The position numbers and the translations under genes are program-made. Under the pieces are notes generated by a model. It was not told the origin of the DNA, did not search any database, and worked only from the letters and a program-made list of their open reading frames with translations. This document shows, piece after piece, positions 6,212 through 12,228 of a stretch of 12,228 bases of DNA. How positions within the stretch are numbered: position 1 is the first letter of the stretch; the number at the start of each line of letters is the position of its first letter. The DNA is from Candidatus Nitrosocosmicus sp. (lineage in GTDB: Archaea > Thermoproteota > Nitrososphaeria > Nitrososphaerales > Nitrososphaeraceae). The DNA lies in the NCBI GenBank assembly GCA_030452275.1, contig JAKDMR010000032.1, positions 1 to 12,228 on the forward strand, written 5' to 3'.

Positions 6212-7669
6212 TTGAATAGAAAAAGTCACTTTCAAAGGGCATTGATATTCCAGGGAGGCGGATCTTTAGGAGCTTATGAGGCTGGCGTTTACAAGGCCAC
6301 TTACGAATTGCTTTCTGAGAGGGATGTAAAATTGGGTAGGAAGGGAAAACCGATATTCCATATTGTAGCTGGTACCTCTATAGGCGCAATGAACGCAGCC
6401 GTACTAGTCAGTTACGTAAAAGAAAACAAGAGCTGGCAAGGGTCGGCGGATCGGCTGATTGAATTCTGGGAATATATGGCAACAGAATCTTTCATGGATT
6501 CAATTCCAAGTTTTAATCAATGGTGGAATTATTTGCACTATTTTTATAAAGATTTGGCATCAAGCGAATCGGCGAGAAGATATTATAACACTAAGCAGTT
6601 CATGTTTAGAGGTGTACCAAATGTATTTACCATTTCCACAATGTTGGAAGATAGGCGGTTTTTGGATCCTATTAATACACAGTATCTTTATAGCAACAAA
6701 CCGTTAAAAAAGAGTCTTGAGAAATTTGCAAAGTTTCCGATAGCAACCAGTTACCAAAATAACGAACCTAGGCTACTTTTGGTGAGCGTCGACGTACAGG
6801 AAGGAAGCACTGTAGTATTTGATAGTTACGAAAAGGAGGGCGGTATTCGGAAAACTGAGTATGGTCGTTACGGTCCTGAATATTCAAGGGGACCTAATGA
6901 CCCAGAAGGATACGAGTATGTAATTAGTCATAATGACGGGATAGAAGTTGACTTTGTTCTTGCAAGTGGTTCGGTACCTGTTAATTACGAATATACTAAA
7001 TTACAGGTAGAAGATACCAATAGTAGTCATCGAATTAAAAGCGGAATCGAAAAGCAGAAAGAAGAGTGGGATAACCCGACTACTAAGAAAGTTCGTTATT
7101 TTTGGGATGGTGACATTATAGCAAATACTCCACTTAGAGAGGCCGTAATTGAACACCGCAGATATTGGGCTTCCGTGAGAAAATCCGAAGTACCTCCTCT
7201 CCGCGTTTTCATAGTTAATGTACATCCAATTAAGCAAGACTCCTTACCTGCTGATCATGACGCTCTTGTGGACAGAAAAAATGACTTGACATATCATGAT
7301 AGGACCTTATTTGATGAAAGGATGGCATTAATGATGACTGATTATGTTAAGATTGCTAATAGGCTTATCAAGCTAGCCGAAGATAACAAGATTGAAAAGT
7401 CTTTAATAGATGACATCTTAAAACAACAAGCCGATACGAGAAACTTTAGCACTGGTAAGCATTTAAGATTCGCGGATCTGATTGAACATATGGTTTCTGT
7501 AGAACAGGTAATTAGAATAGAACGTAAAAACGACACACATACGATATCAAATAAAACTTTTGATTTCTCAAGAACCACAGTTAGAAATCTAATAAGGGAT
7601 GGATATGAAGAGACGTTAGAGCAGGAAGATGAAATATTGCAAGTGTGGGATTCGGAGCACCCCAGATAA
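6212..7669 (+). CDS. Patatin-like phospholipase (lipid acyl hydrolase)
   Basis: This 485-residue protein has the full patatin Ser-Asp dyad. The oxyanion loop GGGSLGAYEAG is at residues 15-25, the nucleophile elbow GTSIG at 54-58 (Ser56), and the catalytic Asp in WDGD at 298-301 (Asp299), followed by NTPLREA as usual. The family hydrolyses acyl esters of membrane lipids or other carboxyl esters. There is no signal peptide or membrane segment, so it is probably cytosolic. Residues about 340-485 form a charged, helical C-terminal part, similar to larger prokaryotic patatins with a DUF3734-type tail. The start is TTG 6212, because the frame is closed by TAG at 6182-6184 and no ATG or GTG lies before the GGG loop. 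It is monocistronic and converges on the broken transporter. Its true substrate is unclear, since archaeal core lipids are ether-linked. Confidence 0.9.
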   Translation: MNRKSHFQRALIFQGGGSLGAYEAGVYKATYELLSERDVKLGRKGKPIFHIVAGTSIGAMNAAVLVSYVKENKSWQGSADRLIEFWEYMATESFMDSIPSFNQWWNYLHYFYKDLASSESARRYYNTKQFMFRGVPNVFTISTMLEDRRFLDPINTQYLYSNKPLKKSLEKFAKFPIATSYQNNEPRLLLVSVDVQEGSTVVFDSYEKEGGIRKTEYGRYGPEYSRGPNDPEGYEYVISHNDGIEVDFVLASGSVPVNYEYTKLQVEDTNSSHRIKSGIEKQKEEWDNPTTKKVRYFWDGDIIANTPLREAVIEHRRYWASVRKSEVPPLRVFIVNVHPIKQDSLPADHDALVDRKNDLTYHDRTLFDERMALMMTDYVKIANRLIKLAEDNKIEKSLIDDILKQQADTRNFSTGKHLRFADLIEHMVSVEQVIRIERKNDTHTISNKTFDFSRTTVRNLIRDGYEETLEQEDEILQVWDSEHPR

Positions 7670-7692
7670 TATAATATTAGTAGTTATGAGTC

Positions 7693-7718
7693 TATTGCGA
7701 TCATACTGCAATATTTTT
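7693..7718 (+). terminator. Hairpin plus T-tract after the patatin gene
   Basis: TATTGC (7693-7698) pairs with GCAATA (7708-7713) across a nine-base loop and is followed by five T. More T-rich sequence follows to 7756, before the convergent transporter remnant. Confidence 0.55.
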
Positions 7719-7765
7719 CCCTTTAAACTCTTATTTTTAATTGATTTTTTCTTTTGTTAATTTCA

Positions 7766-9222
7766 TTATGATGTCTCTGGCAAGAGCAAAGGGTATAGGA
7801 AGATTGTAAATACCGAAATCATAATAATTGCAAAAATGGTGAGTACAATTCCATTTTTGATCATCTCTTTGACCTGTATTTTGCCTTGTTCATAAACTAG
7901 TGCATTAGGAGTCCCCATTGGTAGGAGGAACGCAAGGGAACTAGATAATGTAATCGCAGCAAGAAACGGTAATGGGGGCCAATTATTCAACGCAGCCATG
8001 CTCGCAACAACGGGTATGAATATAGCTGCCGTGGCTGTATTTGACATCGTATTACCTATAATCATTGTAATATAAACTATAAGAATTACTATTACTGGAA
8101 AGAGCAGAATAGTTAATACTGATAATTTGGTCACTAGATAGTCAGCAAGGCCCGATGTTGTAAACGCCAATGACAGGGAAATTCCTGCACCCAGAATAAA
8201 TAAAACACCAAGTGGGATTTTTTGCACATCTTACCAGTTCAGAAATTTTTCAGTTCTATTTTTTGGCATCACAAATAATGATACACCACCAAAAATTGCA
8301 ATCACTGCAGTTTCAAGATATGAATCATCACCAGCCCAATATGGAGCTGCGAACATTAGGATTAAAACTACTAGCAAAATAATTAATGAGGCCTTCTGCT
8401 CCCTTGTTATTTTTCCTAACTTTTCTTTTTCAATGACAATTATCTTCCTGATGAGCGTTTCATCCATTTGCTCCTTCCTAACTTGACCTGTGAAATATAG
8501 TATAGATATCATCAACATTGTAAATACCAGTGGAGCAGCTACTGAAGGCCATGTACCGAATATAATAGTTTTGTCAAATAGCTCGTTTACTATTTCTGCA
8601 TACATTAGATTAGGAGGAGATGCATTGAGGGTTGTCATACTCCCAATTGAAGAGGAGAATGCCACCCCTAGTAAAAGGCTAACTTTAAACTTTGTACTAA
8701 ATCTAATACCGTTATCAGATAACAAGGATAAAGTGGCGAAAACCATTGGAATAATCAAAATAGCTACCGTAGTGCTCATAATAACGGTGGAAATTAAAGC
8801 CGTACAGATCATAAAACCAAGTATTATTCTCTTGGATGAATATCCAAAAATACTAATAATCCCAAATGCAATTTTTCGTTGTAAACCGGATTTTTCGACT
8901 GCAAGAACGACCAGAAACATCCCCCAATAGGAGAATAATTATTGGGCTCATGTATTCTGCTCCCGCGACTCGTAGTGATAAGACCCCCCGTTATAGGAAA
9001 CAGAGCTAGAGGTAATAGAGCAGTTGCATAAATACTAACAGCTTCAGTGACCCACCAAACAACAAGCCAAAGTGTTATACCCGCGACTAGTTTACCTTGC
9101 TCTGGTAAACCTTCTGGAACAGGAATAACAAGAAGGATGAAGAACAAAACTGGACCTAAAATGAGTCCAATTAACTTGGTTTTGCTTACTTTTGTAGATC
9201 GGGAGAAATGGCTGTTCTGCAT
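7766..9222 (-). pseudogene. SLC13/DASS-type sodium:anion symporter, disrupted by two frameshifts and a stop
   Basis: Joining three reading-frame pieces gives about 485 residues, normal for divalent-anion:Na+ symporters (dicarboxylate, sulfate or phosphate). Hallmarks: WWVTEAVSIYATALLPLALFP, YMSPIIILLLGMFLV, a first SNT-like motif reduced to MSTT, a TPPN-like loop (ASPPNLMY), a second SNT motif in full (MSNTATAAI), and LPMGTPNALVY. About 11 membrane spans are expected. Breaks: an extra base in a run of six G (8984-8989, C on plus), another in a run of five G (8921-8925), and TAA at 8231-8233 in LNW*DVQKIP, where relatives have Lys, Glu or Arg. The start ATG 9222 lies about 27 bases after a TATA-like box; ATG 9234 is an alternative. 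The two G-run shifts could be assembly errors; the TAA is less easily so. Confidence 0.8.
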
Positions 9223-9245
9223 CCATGCTAGCATTATTTGACAGT

Positions 9246-9253
9246 AATATAAG
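9246..9253 (-). promoter_or_regulatory. TATA-like box of the transporter remnant
   Basis: The minus strand reads CTTATATT, centred about 27 bases before the ATG at 9222. This spacing is the reason for preferring 9222 over 9234. Confidence 0.4.
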
Positions 9254-9276
9254 TGAATAATGTATATCAGAAACAA

Positions 9277-9600
9277 ACAATGGCAAGACCAAACTGACTC
9301 ACTTGATAGATGGAGTTAGTGTAAGGAACATAATGCAAATGAATATTTGAACCCTGATGGATATCTAGCCTGAACCTTTAAACCCGCAACTTCATTGCTA
9401 TTTTATGTCTAATGGGATCTCAAGTGTATGATTTGTAAAAGGATTGGCTGAATTGTTAGAGCTTCTTATGGTATAAACATAAAATGTGTCACCGTTGTAG
9501 CACTCTTGGCAACGATATTACTCTGATGGTAACAATATCAATAATATCGAGAAATCAGATAGGGTTGCCCGATTACCTCAGTCAGTCTCGCCATAACTAT
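9277..9600. other. Intergenic stretch, at most a faint coding remnant
   Basis: No intact gene. Between about 9440 and 9596 two frames look faintly protein-like: a hydrophobic run (CVTVVALLATILL) and, in another frame ending at TAA 9594-9596, DGNNINNIEKSDRVARLP. They could be the signal peptide and tail of a small exported protein split by an indel, but the evidence is weak. Confidence 0.3.
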
Positions 9601-9606
9601 TCCGCC

Positions 9607-9627
9607 GCACCGCTCTAAAGGCGGTGC
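9607..9627 (+). repeat. GC-rich hairpin repeat, copy 1
   Basis: GCACCGC and GCGGTGC form a perfect 7-bp stem around TCTAAAG. The right part, CTAAAGGCGGTGCTAT, is 14/16 identical to the hairpin at 10092-10110 and its flank. It stands out in an AT-rich background. Confidence 0.65.
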
Positions 9628-9770
9628 TATTATCCTCTAGCCGACTAAAAGAACAATATCATAAAATTATCTTGCAGTTTGATATTCTAAACATGAATTT
9701 CCTAAAAATTTCGTAGAAACTAGTATCCAAACTATGATATGATTAATTTCACTTATACATTTTGATAATA

Positions 9771-10037
9771 ATGAGTAACATAACAAAAACTAGTAAGATT
9801 GGAATCTTTGCAATGATGTTTATTGCAGCTGCCTTAATCGGTTCAGTAGTTACTTTTGGCGACAGCATGGCATTTGCTACCGGAAAACACAACGATGCAG
9901 AACAAGAAATCGAACAAGATCAGGGTAGCGAACAAAATGCACCGTGTGTTTCTGGTGAATTAACATTAGCATCATGCAACAACGTCGGAATACAATTGCA
10001 AGCACAATTAGGCAATTTGGCTTTAGGTCAACAATAA
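9771..10037 (+). CDS. Small secreted low-complexity protein
   Basis: 88 residues from ATG 9771. The hydrophobic segment IGIFAMMFIAAALIGSVV and a likely cleavage region near AFATGKH give a signal peptide. The mature part of about 55 residues is rich in Gln, Glu, Asn and Asp (DAEQEIEQDQGSEQNA), then has two cysteines (CVSGELTLASCNN) and ends LGNLALGQQ. I believe similar small exported Gln/Asn-rich proteins with an ASCNN-like motif occur in Nitrososphaerales, but no function is known to me; the two Cys may form a disulfide. The frame opens at a TTG at 9762, but ATG is preferred. A TTATACAT box at 9753-9760 is closer to the ATG than usual. An eight-T terminator follows. The gene lies between two similar hairpins. 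Confidence 0.75.
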   Translation: MSNITKTSKIGIFAMMFIAAALIGSVVTFGDSMAFATGKHNDAEQEIEQDQGSEQNAPCVSGELTLASCNNVGIQLQAQLGNLALGQQ

Positions 10038-10041
10038 ACCA

Positions 10042-10049
10042 TTTTTTTT
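10042..10049 (+). terminator. T8 terminator of the small secreted protein gene
   Basis: Eight consecutive T begin five bases after the stop codon, a typical archaeal U-tract terminator. Confidence 0.6.
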
Positions 10050-10091
10050 AAGATTATATAGTGTTACCAAGATAAATTTATATTGTTTCGT

Positions 10092-10110
10092 TGCCGCCCT
10101 AAAGGCGGCA
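10092..10110 (+). repeat. GC-rich hairpin repeat, copy 2
   Basis: TGCCGCC and GGCGGCA form a perfect 7-bp stem around CTAAA, followed by CTAT as in copy 1. Same orientation as copy 1, about 480 bases away, on the other side of the small secreted-protein gene. Confidence 0.65.
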
Positions 10111-10511
10111 CTATACTCGTCATATATAGAGAATAGATACGCGGGATCCAAATAGCGATGCGATTGTTGAAGTATAAGCAGAGGCAAAGTTTTCAGACTA
10201 TAATCTCATGTTAAAGTTCCCAAGAATAAGGATTAAAGACAGAAGGCTTTTCCCGATTTATTGGGCAACATCATATATGCTCCAAAGATATCGATATTAA
10301 ACAACTAGTTCTAATTCCCTTTTCTTATGTTTGTTCCTTTTTAGTAAAAATCAGGAAGACCGCACATTATCGAATTTAGTATATCTCAAACTAATCATCT
10401 GTGAATGAAGACCTAGGTGCAGAAGTAAGCCATACAAAACATTATTGATTTTATGAGTTTGATTTGAAGGATGCCCCACAGAAGTCGTTTTCTTGGTCAC
10501 TAAGTCCGTCA
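10111..10511. other. Gene-free stretch
   Basis: About 400 bases with no credible gene or RNA. One frame (about 10400-10536) shows short open pieces ending at the third hairpin, such as KDAPQKSFSWSLSPSDPPFRR before a TGA. This could be the last trace of a TnpB-like IS200/IS605 gene, whose ends often carry such hairpins, but I cannot support more than that. Confidence 0.3.
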
Positions 10512-10514
10512 GAC

Positions 10515-10533
10515 CCACCTTTTAGAAGGGCGG
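10515..10533 (-). repeat. GC-rich imperfect hairpin, possible third copy, inverted
   Basis: CCACCTT and AAGGGCGG pair imperfectly (one bulge and one mismatch) around TTAG. The minus strand, CCGCCCTTCTAAAAGGTGG, resembles copies 1 and 2 (CCGCC..CTAAAGGCGG), so it may be a diverged inverted member. Confidence 0.4.
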
Positions 10534-10549
10534 CGTGACAACAGATTAT

Positions 10550-10870
10550 TTATTTTCCAGTTCTCATTTTTAATTTTACTGAATTTCGCATCTCACCAAT
10601 TCCCAATTCATCATCACTTATCGTCGTGCATAAACCCTCTCTGAAAACTGGAACAAAATGATTAGTAACCTATAGTCTCAGATTCATTGCTAAATTGTCT
10701 ACATATTCACTTTTTTCTTATTTCCTATAATAAAATTTAGATTTGCTTTAATATCAGAGTAACCATCATTCTTATTATCTGAAATAACAAAAAATCTAAC
10801 GCATTTGTTTATAGAATGTTGCTCCTAATTTCCTCTTTGTATTCGCTATTGACCAGCTCCTTGCAATATC
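10550..10870 (-). pseudogene. Decayed unidentified gene, divergent from paralogue B
   Basis: Reading leftwards, pieces of protein-like sequence appear in different frames: ELVNSEYKEEIRSNI (about 10823-10868), KCVRFFVISDNKNDGYSDIK, and VTNHFVPVFREGLCTTISD, DELGIGEMRNSVKLKMRTGK ending at TAA 10550-10552. Several stops and shifts separate them. The first piece matches ISEYEDQIRS in the remnant at 5976-6169, so it is probably the same gene in the other copy of the module; the later parts do not visibly match. No family is recognised. Confidence 0.35.
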
Positions 10871-10953
10871 AGACTAGGTTTTCTATACTATTGAAGGTAT
10901 AATGGTGTTTAGAGACAAATGTTGTATTAATCAATCAATAACACAAGATCAAC

Positions 10954-10962
10954 CTTTTATCC
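10954..10962 (+). promoter_or_regulatory. TATA-like box of paralogue B, conserved with paralogue A
   Basis: CTTTTATCC is centred about 34 bases before ATG 10991 and is preceded by AAC exactly as in paralogue A. A second AT-rich run (ATTTTATAG) lies too close to the start to be the box. Confidence 0.45.
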
Positions 10963-10990
10963 TTGATGTCCATATTTTATAGTCCAGCTG

Positions 10991-11221
10991 ATGACAATAA
11001 TATTGAAAAAATCTCTAATTATAATCTCTTTGTTTATGATATACCTAGGGGGTTTTATTGATGTAAATGACTATAAAGTACATTCCATGAATGCCTCTGA
11101 TGAAATCGACAAATTATTTAATAACCTTACACCTGATTATCTTGGATTCAAGGACTTTAGTATTAACGACGAAACAGATCCAATAAAGAACTCAAGCAAT
11201 TTATCAAACTTACTTTCTTGA
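10991..11221 (+). CDS. Small secreted protein, paralogue B
   Basis: 76 residues from a normal ATG. A signal peptide of about 25 residues (KKSLIIISLFMIYLGGF) leads to a polar mature part, SDEIDKLFNNLTPDYLG, then DFSIND and SSNLSNLL, homologous to the protein at 5622-5861. The stop, TGA 11219-11221, is at the same position as in that paralogue. Downstream the same frame stays open for 41 further codons (to 11347), and decayed matching sequence also follows the stop in paralogue A. So the gene is either a genuine short protein, the 5' part of a longer gene truncated by a nonsense change, or a case of stop readthrough. The promoter region is conserved between the copies. I do not recognise the family. 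Confidence 0.55.
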   Translation: MTIILKKSLIIISLFMIYLGGFIDVNDYKVHSMNASDEIDKLFNNLTPDYLGFKDFSINDETDPIKNSSNLSNLLS

Positions 11222-11347
11222 GGATGGGAAGTTGAAAGTATCCGAGATAAAAGTTATATCCGACTAAAGTTGGACTTTCTAGTTTTTGAAAATGGAAGTT
11301 TAACTCAGCTGATTATTATGAAAAATCCATTTGATGATCAATACTAG
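11222..11347 (+). other. In-frame open extension beyond the stop of paralogue B
   Basis: 41 codons directly follow the TGA in the same frame and end at TAG 11345-11347. They encode a convincing protein segment: GWEVESIRDKSYIRLKLDF, then LVFENGSLTQLIIMKNP, FDDQY. With TGA as a sense codon the product would be 118 residues. Paralogue A keeps recognisable pieces (for example VFEN) behind frameshifts. No start codon or promoter for an independent gene is apparent. Confidence 0.45.
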
Positions 11348-11372
11348 AAATAAAATCAATAAAGAAAAATAA

Positions 11373-11623
11373 TTAAACCGTAGTTTTTACTTCAGTTGTC
11401 CACTCAGAGGTTATTGCTAGTTTTTCATTGTGTTTTATTACTGCTTCTTTATCCTGCACTTCTAACAAACAGACTTGACTTATTTTCCTCTTTATCGAAC
11501 AAGATATTCTCATGAGTGACTCTACATTCATCATTGAGTTGGGTTTGAGCTTGCTCAACATTTCTTCAGGTGCTCATCCCATTTTATGAGATCCTAAATA
11601 TTTTGGTCTGTTTTGTAACCCAT
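11373..11623 (-). pseudogene. DUF4242-like protein, broken by frameshifts
   Basis: Across about 84 codons, normal length for small DUF4242 proteins (some annotated as nickel-binding), the parts come from two or three frames. Working from 11623: ATG, a small shift, PKYLGSHKMG, an in-frame TGA (11574-11576), APEEMLSKLK, a shift to a frame reading NDECRVTHENILFDKEENK (11479-11535), then a shift back to QVCLLEVQDKEAVIKHNEK, ITSEWTTEVKTTV and TAA at 11373-11375. From memory of the family, the expected pattern is HKMG..TPEEL, DEFGVTH, K.YCLLEAPDKEAV.KHH.K and EVKTT, which these pieces rebuild. The longest single frame (62 codons from 11561) is therefore misleading at its N-terminus. Family call moderately sure; pseudogene status sure if the sequence is correct. 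Confidence 0.6.
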
Positions 11624-12228
11624 GAATAATTATTTAAATAATTAAAAAAAATTAGAATCTGATTACTAGTAATAGAACATTATCTACCTCAATACAATCG
11701 TATAGTATTTTTTATACTAATATTTTTATATATAACAATTACTATGATAGAATGATCGGTATGCTAAATAAAGTTACTTTCAGTTACCGAGAAGTATACA
11801 TCAAAAACTAAAAAATTTAGATTAGAAAGCAAAGTTAAGACAATCCAAACTTTGCAATGCGTTTTTGCTATCCGGTGAAAACAGAGTAATTTATAGGCGC
11901 ACTATTTGTTCAGAATACCTTTGCTACGAACATACACAGACACATCTACACGCTATGACAAATTTTGAAGTCTTGAATTGATGAATTTAAGATAGAAATT
12001 GATACAAGTGGACATTTGGATTCGAATAGAATTTAGTCCTATGTTTGCAAGCAGTTAATCCTAGATATGAATAACTGTTAGATCGGTTACATTTAAGAAT
12101 TATGAAAATAGCAATTACCATAGCAATTGCAAAATGTTTGATGAGGATATTGTTATCTATGAATACTTAACACAAATAAGTTAAGTCTCACATCTTTGGC
12201 CAACATCCAATTCTTCTAAGATACTTTC
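11624..12228. other. Gene-free AT-rich stretch to the window end
   Basis: About 600 bases with no open frame that looks real on either strand, no hairpin array, no RNA gene signature and no trace of the IS ends. A 12-bp near-palindromic ATTTAAATAATT run at 11632-11643 could belong to the promoter of the DUF4242-like remnant. Confidence 0.5.

Larger units (their letters stand above)
10826..11330 (+). repeat. Duplicated small-protein module, copy B
   Basis: Counterpart of 5530-6035. Shared strings include GCTCCTAATTT, TATTCGCT, ATAATGG..T.TAGAGACAAA, AACACAAG, AACCTTTTATCC and GTTTTTGAAAAT. Because the homology covers coding, promoter and flanking DNA, it is a segmental duplication, not merely two related genes. 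Confidence 0.65.

Noticed and set aside
6459..7578. Open frames within the patatin gene (6459-6707 +, 7001-7237 -, 7342-7578 -).
   Set aside because: Overlapping frames of a complete, motif-bearing enzyme; no independent support.
8490..8930. 146-codon plus-strand open frame.
   Set aside because: Antisense to the transporter remnant, whose frame carries clear SLC13 motifs; the open antisense frame follows from its codon composition.
9047..9292. Two open frames overlapping the transporter N-terminus on both strands.
   Set aside because: Shadows of the transporter frame; the minus-strand one starts from an ATG that is out of frame with the membrane segments.
9607..9627. Hairpin copy 1 as a transcription terminator.
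   Set aside because: No T-tract follows and no gene ends just before it; a near-identical hairpin lies 40 bases past the real T8 terminator of the next gene, so a repeat is the better reading.
11624..12228. Short frame from the ATG near 12102 (MKIAITIAIAK) as a small gene.
   Set aside because: About 23 codons, no promoter, no homologous or protein-like continuation.

Overview
The window looks like a piece of an AT-rich archaeal chromosome, most likely a terrestrial ammonia-oxidising Nitrososphaerales archaeon (Candidatus Nitrosocosmicus-like). This is an inference. It rests on archaeal TATA-like boxes about 25-30 bases before start codons (leaderless style), T-tract ends of genes, archaeal-type IS6-family transposases, and a protein set typical of that group as I know it: SIMPL, CHRD, YVTN and DUF4242-type proteins and many small secreted proteins. 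No rRNA, tRNA or CRISPR array was seen.

Layout. 304-1116 (-) is an intact secreted SIMPL-domain protein. 1618-2295 is an IS6-like element with both terminal inverted repeats and an exact 8-bp target duplication, but a dead transposase. 2447-3007 (+) is an intact secreted CHRD-domain protein. 3034-3601 holds only possible remnants. 3602-4281 is a second, badly decayed copy of the IS. It abuts the 3' fragment of a broken secreted-protein gene (4283-4600), followed by the 5' fragment of a YVTN beta-propeller gene (4699-4962). That gene is cut off at a third, inverted and internally deleted IS copy (5010-5523). 5530-6035 is one copy of a duplicated module built around a small secreted protein; its paralogue lies at about 10826-11330. 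6212-7669 (+) is an intact patatin-like phospholipase that converges, with a terminator between them, on a broken SLC13/DASS anion transporter (7766-9222, -). 9771-10037 (+) is a small secreted protein between two similar GC-rich hairpins. 10550-10870 and 11373-11623 (-) are decayed genes, the latter DUF4242-like. The last 600 bases hold nothing convincing.

Overall this is a gene graveyard. Four genes look intact (SIMPL, CHRD, patatin, small secreted protein), two small paralogues are of doubtful status, and about ten remnants surround them. The intact genes show no shared pathway; most encode exported proteins. The best lead for something undescribed is the duplicated small-secreted-protein module. 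Its promoter, protein core and even its stop codon are shared between the two copies, yet related sequence continues beyond the stop. I did not find an obvious new multi-gene system such as a defence island, biosynthetic cluster or CRISPR-like array.
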